From JASGCK01 sp031430035 (GTDB lineage: Bacteria; Pseudomonadota; Gammaproteobacteria; Burkholderiales; Burkholderiaceae_C): DNA of 7,180 nt. Below are positions 5,467-7,180 of this stretch, one piece after another (the stretch's first letter is position 1; the number at the start of each line of letters is the position of its first letter). Both the position numbers and the translations under genes were made by a program. Under the pieces are notes generated by a model, which worked only from the letters and a program-made list of their open reading frames with translations, had not been told where the DNA came from and searched no databases. The stretch covers positions 1 to 7,180 of the forward strand of contig JANPAS010000066.1 in the NCBI GenBank assembly GCA_031430035.1, in the 5' to 3' direction.

Positions 5467-6600
5467 TTACAGTGATGGATTAATCAGATATTTCGTGCCC
5501 GTCGTCCGTGCGCCATACGCGGCAATTGCGTCTAACGACAGCGCATCCACTAGCGAAATTTCTCGTGCATAGTGGCTCGCAAACGTGGTTTTGAGTTCCG
5601 CTGCGACGCGGGCTTTTAGCTCCACCAATTTCGCGCTACCCAGCTTTTGCAAATACGGAAACACCAGCCATCCGCCCACACCCCACGCCATGCCGAAGCT
5701 GCGGTTAAAGGTTGTAGGACTGGTATCCAACCCGCCATACAAATACACCTGCTTGTGCGTCACCGAGCCATAGCGGCTGTACTCCTTCGCGGTTTTGTTG
5801 AGGGCAGCTTCCATGCACGTCAGTATCTGCCCTGCCAACTTGCCGCCACCTGTGGCATCAAACGCGAGCGTGGCGCCCGTGGCAACAAGGGCATTGGTCA
5901 GGTCATCCGTGAACGAGGGCTGTGACTGGTCGCAGATGTACATGGCGCCTAGTTTGCGGAGCAACTCGGCCTGCTCGGGTTTGCGTACGATGTTGACCAA
6001 TTGAATGCCATCTTTGATGCAAATCTTGTTCAACATTTGTCCAAGGTTCGATGCTGCAGCCGTATGCACGATGGCCTTGTGCCCCTCATGACGCATGGTC
6101 TCCACAAAGCCCAGCGCCGTGAGTGGATTGACATAGCAAGACGCACCATCAGCCGCGCTAGCATCTGGTGGCAACACGAGACAGGAATCGGCTTTGACCG
6201 AGCGGTACTGCGAATACATAGCGCCCGCCAAGATAGAGACCGTTTTGCCAAGCAAGGCCTGCGCGGCAGCGGACGATCCTGCGGCCACGACCACGCCTGC
6301 GCCTTCGTTGCCCACGGGCATGGATTGATTTAAACGCGCCGCCATGCTCTTCATATACGCGTCTGGAATCTTCATCGTCATCACACTTTGCTCGCCCGAG
6401 CCTTGCAGGCTTGCGGTGCTGACATCCGCTGCGCCAAACAAGAGACCAATGTCGGAGGGGTTAAGCGGCGTGGCCTGCACGCAAACGACCACTTCGTCGG
6501 CTGCTGGCGCGGGGGTGTCAACAGTAGCGAGAGACAGCTCTAATTCGCCGCTAGATTTGACGAGTGAGCGAAGTTGTAGGCCAGTGAAAGATGTGCTCAT
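5467..6600 (-). CDS. Zinc-independent MDR oxidoreductase (quinone oxidoreductase-like)
   Basis: A 377-residue medium-chain dehydrogenase/reductase. I start it at ATG 6600 because AAGGA stands seven bases upstream; the TTG at 6606 would be too close to it. The GroES-like domain (about 8-145) contains 'ATPLNPSDIGLL' (43-54) and 'VGNEGAGVVVAAG' (96-108) but none of the cysteine or histidine zinc ligands of alcohol dehydrogenases. The cofactor domain has 'HTAAASNLGQM' (179-189) in place of the usual AAAGGVG turn and Arg206 after the second strand (NIVRKPEQ), which favours NADPH. Between NPSD and GNEGAG there are about 45 residues instead of about 20 in E. coli-type quinone oxidoreductases, so a loop of some 25 residues (about 60-90) is inserted. 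At 377 residues it is longer than typical QOR (about 325). It likely reduces an enone, quinone or 2-enoyl-CoA; the substrate is unknown. It is the first gene of the minus-strand unit and has a strong candidate promoter. Confidence 0.8.
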   Translation of the reverse strand: MSTSFTGLQLRSLVKSSGELELSLATVDTPAPAADEVVVCVQATPLNPSDIGLLFGAADVSTASLQGSGEQSVMTMKIPDAYMKSMAARLNQSMPVGNEGAGVVVAAGSSAAAQALLGKTVSILAGAMYSQYRSVKADSCLVLPPDASAADGASCYVNPLTALGFVETMRHEGHKAIVHTAAASNLGQMLNKICIKDGIQLVNIVRKPEQAELLRKLGAMYICDQSQPSFTDDLTNALVATGATLAFDATGGGKLAGQILTCMEAALNKTAKEYSRYGSVTHKQVYLYGGLDTSPTTFNRSFGMAWGVGGWLVFPYLQKLGSAKLVELKARVAAELKTTFASHYAREISLVDALSLDAIAAYGARTTGTKYLINPSL

Positions 6601-6603
6601 AAT
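6574..6603 (+). promoter_or_regulatory. Weak candidate promoter for the SDR gene
   Basis: On the plus strand TTGTAG (6574-6579, 3/6) is separated by 18 bases from CATAAT (6598-6603, 5/6 match to TATAAT). Transcription would start near 6610, giving a leader of about 26 bases that includes AAAGG (6625-6629). The -10 box overlaps the start codon of the divergent MDR gene. The weak -35 keeps confidence low. Confidence 0.25.
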
Positions 6604-6614
6604 CAATTCCTTAA

Positions 6615-6642
6615 ATTATTTTTGAAAGGCTCATTATGTCAA
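6615..6642 (-). promoter_or_regulatory. Candidate sigma70 promoter of the five-gene unit
   Basis: On the minus strand a perfect TTGACA (6642-6637) is followed after 16 bases by AATAAT (6620-6615, 5/6 match to TATAAT). Transcription would start near 6608-6610, only 8-10 bases before ATG 6600. The message would then lose part or all of the AAGGA ribosome binding site, unless the start lies further upstream. The -35 box overlaps the start codon of the divergent SDR gene (6636-6638). The call is made by eye from consensus matches. Confidence 0.45.
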
Positions 6643-7180
6643 CCCACTTCACGCAAAACCTCTTCTCCTTGAACGGCCGCGTCGCCCTCGTCACAGGCGG
6701 CTACCGAGGCATTGGCCGCATGATTGCCACGGGCTTCCTGCAGCAAGGCGCAGTGGTCTACATCTGCGGCAGGAAAGCGCTGGAGTGCGATGCTGCTGCC
6801 AAGGAGATGTCCCAGTTTGGCAAATGCGTCTCTATTCCCGCGGATTTGTCTCGCCCTGAAGGCGTAGCAGCCTTGGTTGCCATCTTCAAATCGCACGAGA
6901 CAAAACTTGATATCTTGGTCAATAACGCAGGCGCAGCATGGGCCGAGCCGTTTGCTGAGTTTCCTGAAAAAGGCTGGGACAAAGTGGTGGACTTGAACAT
7001 GAAGACGCCCTTCTTCCTCACACAGGCGCTCTACGCAGAATTACAGGAATCTGCCCGTCAAGCCATATCCACGTCCTCGGAGAATGTGGGCTCCCAATGT
7101 GCCAAAGTGATCAATATCGCCAGCATTGATGGCGTATCCGTCAATCCGATGGAGACCTACTCCTACGCCGCCAGCAAGGC
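6636..7180 (+). CDS. Short-chain dehydrogenase/reductase, RhlG-like (runs off right edge)
   Basis: The first 181 residues of a classical SDR; the C-terminus is beyond the window. The start at 6636 is supported by AAAGG six bases upstream. Visible motifs are the nucleotide-binding TGGYRGIG (20-27), ADLS (69-72), NNAG (96-99), Asn120, Ser163 (INIAS) and the active-site Tyr177-Lys181 (YAASK), so the catalytic tetrad is complete. Arg46 after the second strand (ICGRK) favours NADPH. From memory the N-terminal half resembles Pseudomonas RhlG (GxALVTGG.RGIG.MIA.G...GA.V.ICxR), a 3-oxoacyl thioester reductase, more than the FabG housekeeping enzyme. It would reduce a keto group or oxidise a secondary alcohol in the cytosol. 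It is divergent from the MDR gene across 35 bases, so the two may be co-regulated. Confidence 0.88.
   Translation, partial: MSTHFTQNLFSLNGRVALVTGGYRGIGRMIATGFLQQGAVVYICGRKALECDAAAKEMSQFGKCVSIPADLSRPEGVAALVAIFKSHETKLDILVNNAGAAWAEPFAEFPEKGWDKVVDLNMKTPFFLTQALYAELQESARQAISTSSENVGSQCAKVINIASIDGVSVNPMETYSYAASK

Larger units (their letters stand above)
2048..6600 (-). other. Candidate five-gene operon: MDR - NMO-like - ltnD - otnC - otnI
   Basis: Five minus-strand genes follow one another with gaps of 10, 38, -1 and 12 bases, which strongly suggests cotranscription from the promoter at 6615-6642. An internal promoter in the 38-base AT-rich gap before ltnD (4489-4526) is possible but only weakly supported (TTGGAT, 16 bases, TAATTT). 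No intrinsic terminator was found in the 38 bases between otnI and the convergent ORF6N gene (2010-2047). Known ltn/otn operons usually also contain a DeoR-type regulator, the DUF1537 kinase OtnK and a transporter; none of these is present here. Confidence 0.65.

Overview
The window looks like a chromosomal accessory-metabolism region of a proteobacterium, most likely a betaproteobacterium of the order Burkholderiales. This rests on the protein families, their resemblance to the threonate pathway genes known from Cupriavidus/Ralstonia and enterobacteria, and a moderate-to-high G+C content. The taxonomic call is an inference from remembered family sequences, not from a search. No rRNA, tRNA, CRISPR array, insertion sequence or integrase was seen.

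Layout, left to right. (1) 1-476, minus strand: the N-terminal 158 residues of a transcriptional regulator of the HTH/WYL type that runs off the left edge. (2) 605-1426, plus strand: a complete crotonase (enoyl-CoA hydratase/isomerase family) with both catalytic glutamates. (3) 1441-1469: a perfect 14+1+14 palindrome three bases before the start codon of a complete ORF6N-domain protein (1473-2009, plus). The WYL gene and the ORF6N gene are about 45% G+C by hand count, lower than the catabolic genes (lines 3001-3120 are 63-68%), so both look like acquired genes. (4) 2048-6600, minus strand: a tight five-gene unit, transcribed in the order MDR oxidoreductase, nitronate monooxygenase-like flavoprotein, LtnD (L-threonate dehydrogenase), OtnC-like class II aldolase, OtnI/Hyi isomerase. 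(5) 6636 to the right edge, plus strand: a short-chain dehydrogenase resembling RhlG, divergent from the five-gene unit across only 35 bases.

How the genes may work together. LtnD, OtnI and OtnC are three of the four enzymes that convert L-threonate to dihydroxyacetone phosphate and CO2. The fourth, the DUF1537 kinase OtnK that normally sits among them, is absent. The OtnC homologue also lacks the catalytic glutamate and the third zinc histidine of its family, and the NMO-like protein has Phe where the catalytic His is expected. The cassette therefore keeps the architecture of acid-sugar catabolism while several active sites or steps are altered. This suggests either a rewired pathway for another 2-hydroxy acid or dependence on partners encoded elsewhere. 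The crotonase, MDR, NMO-like protein and SDR suggest acyl-CoA or ketone chemistry nearby, but a shared pathway is inference only.
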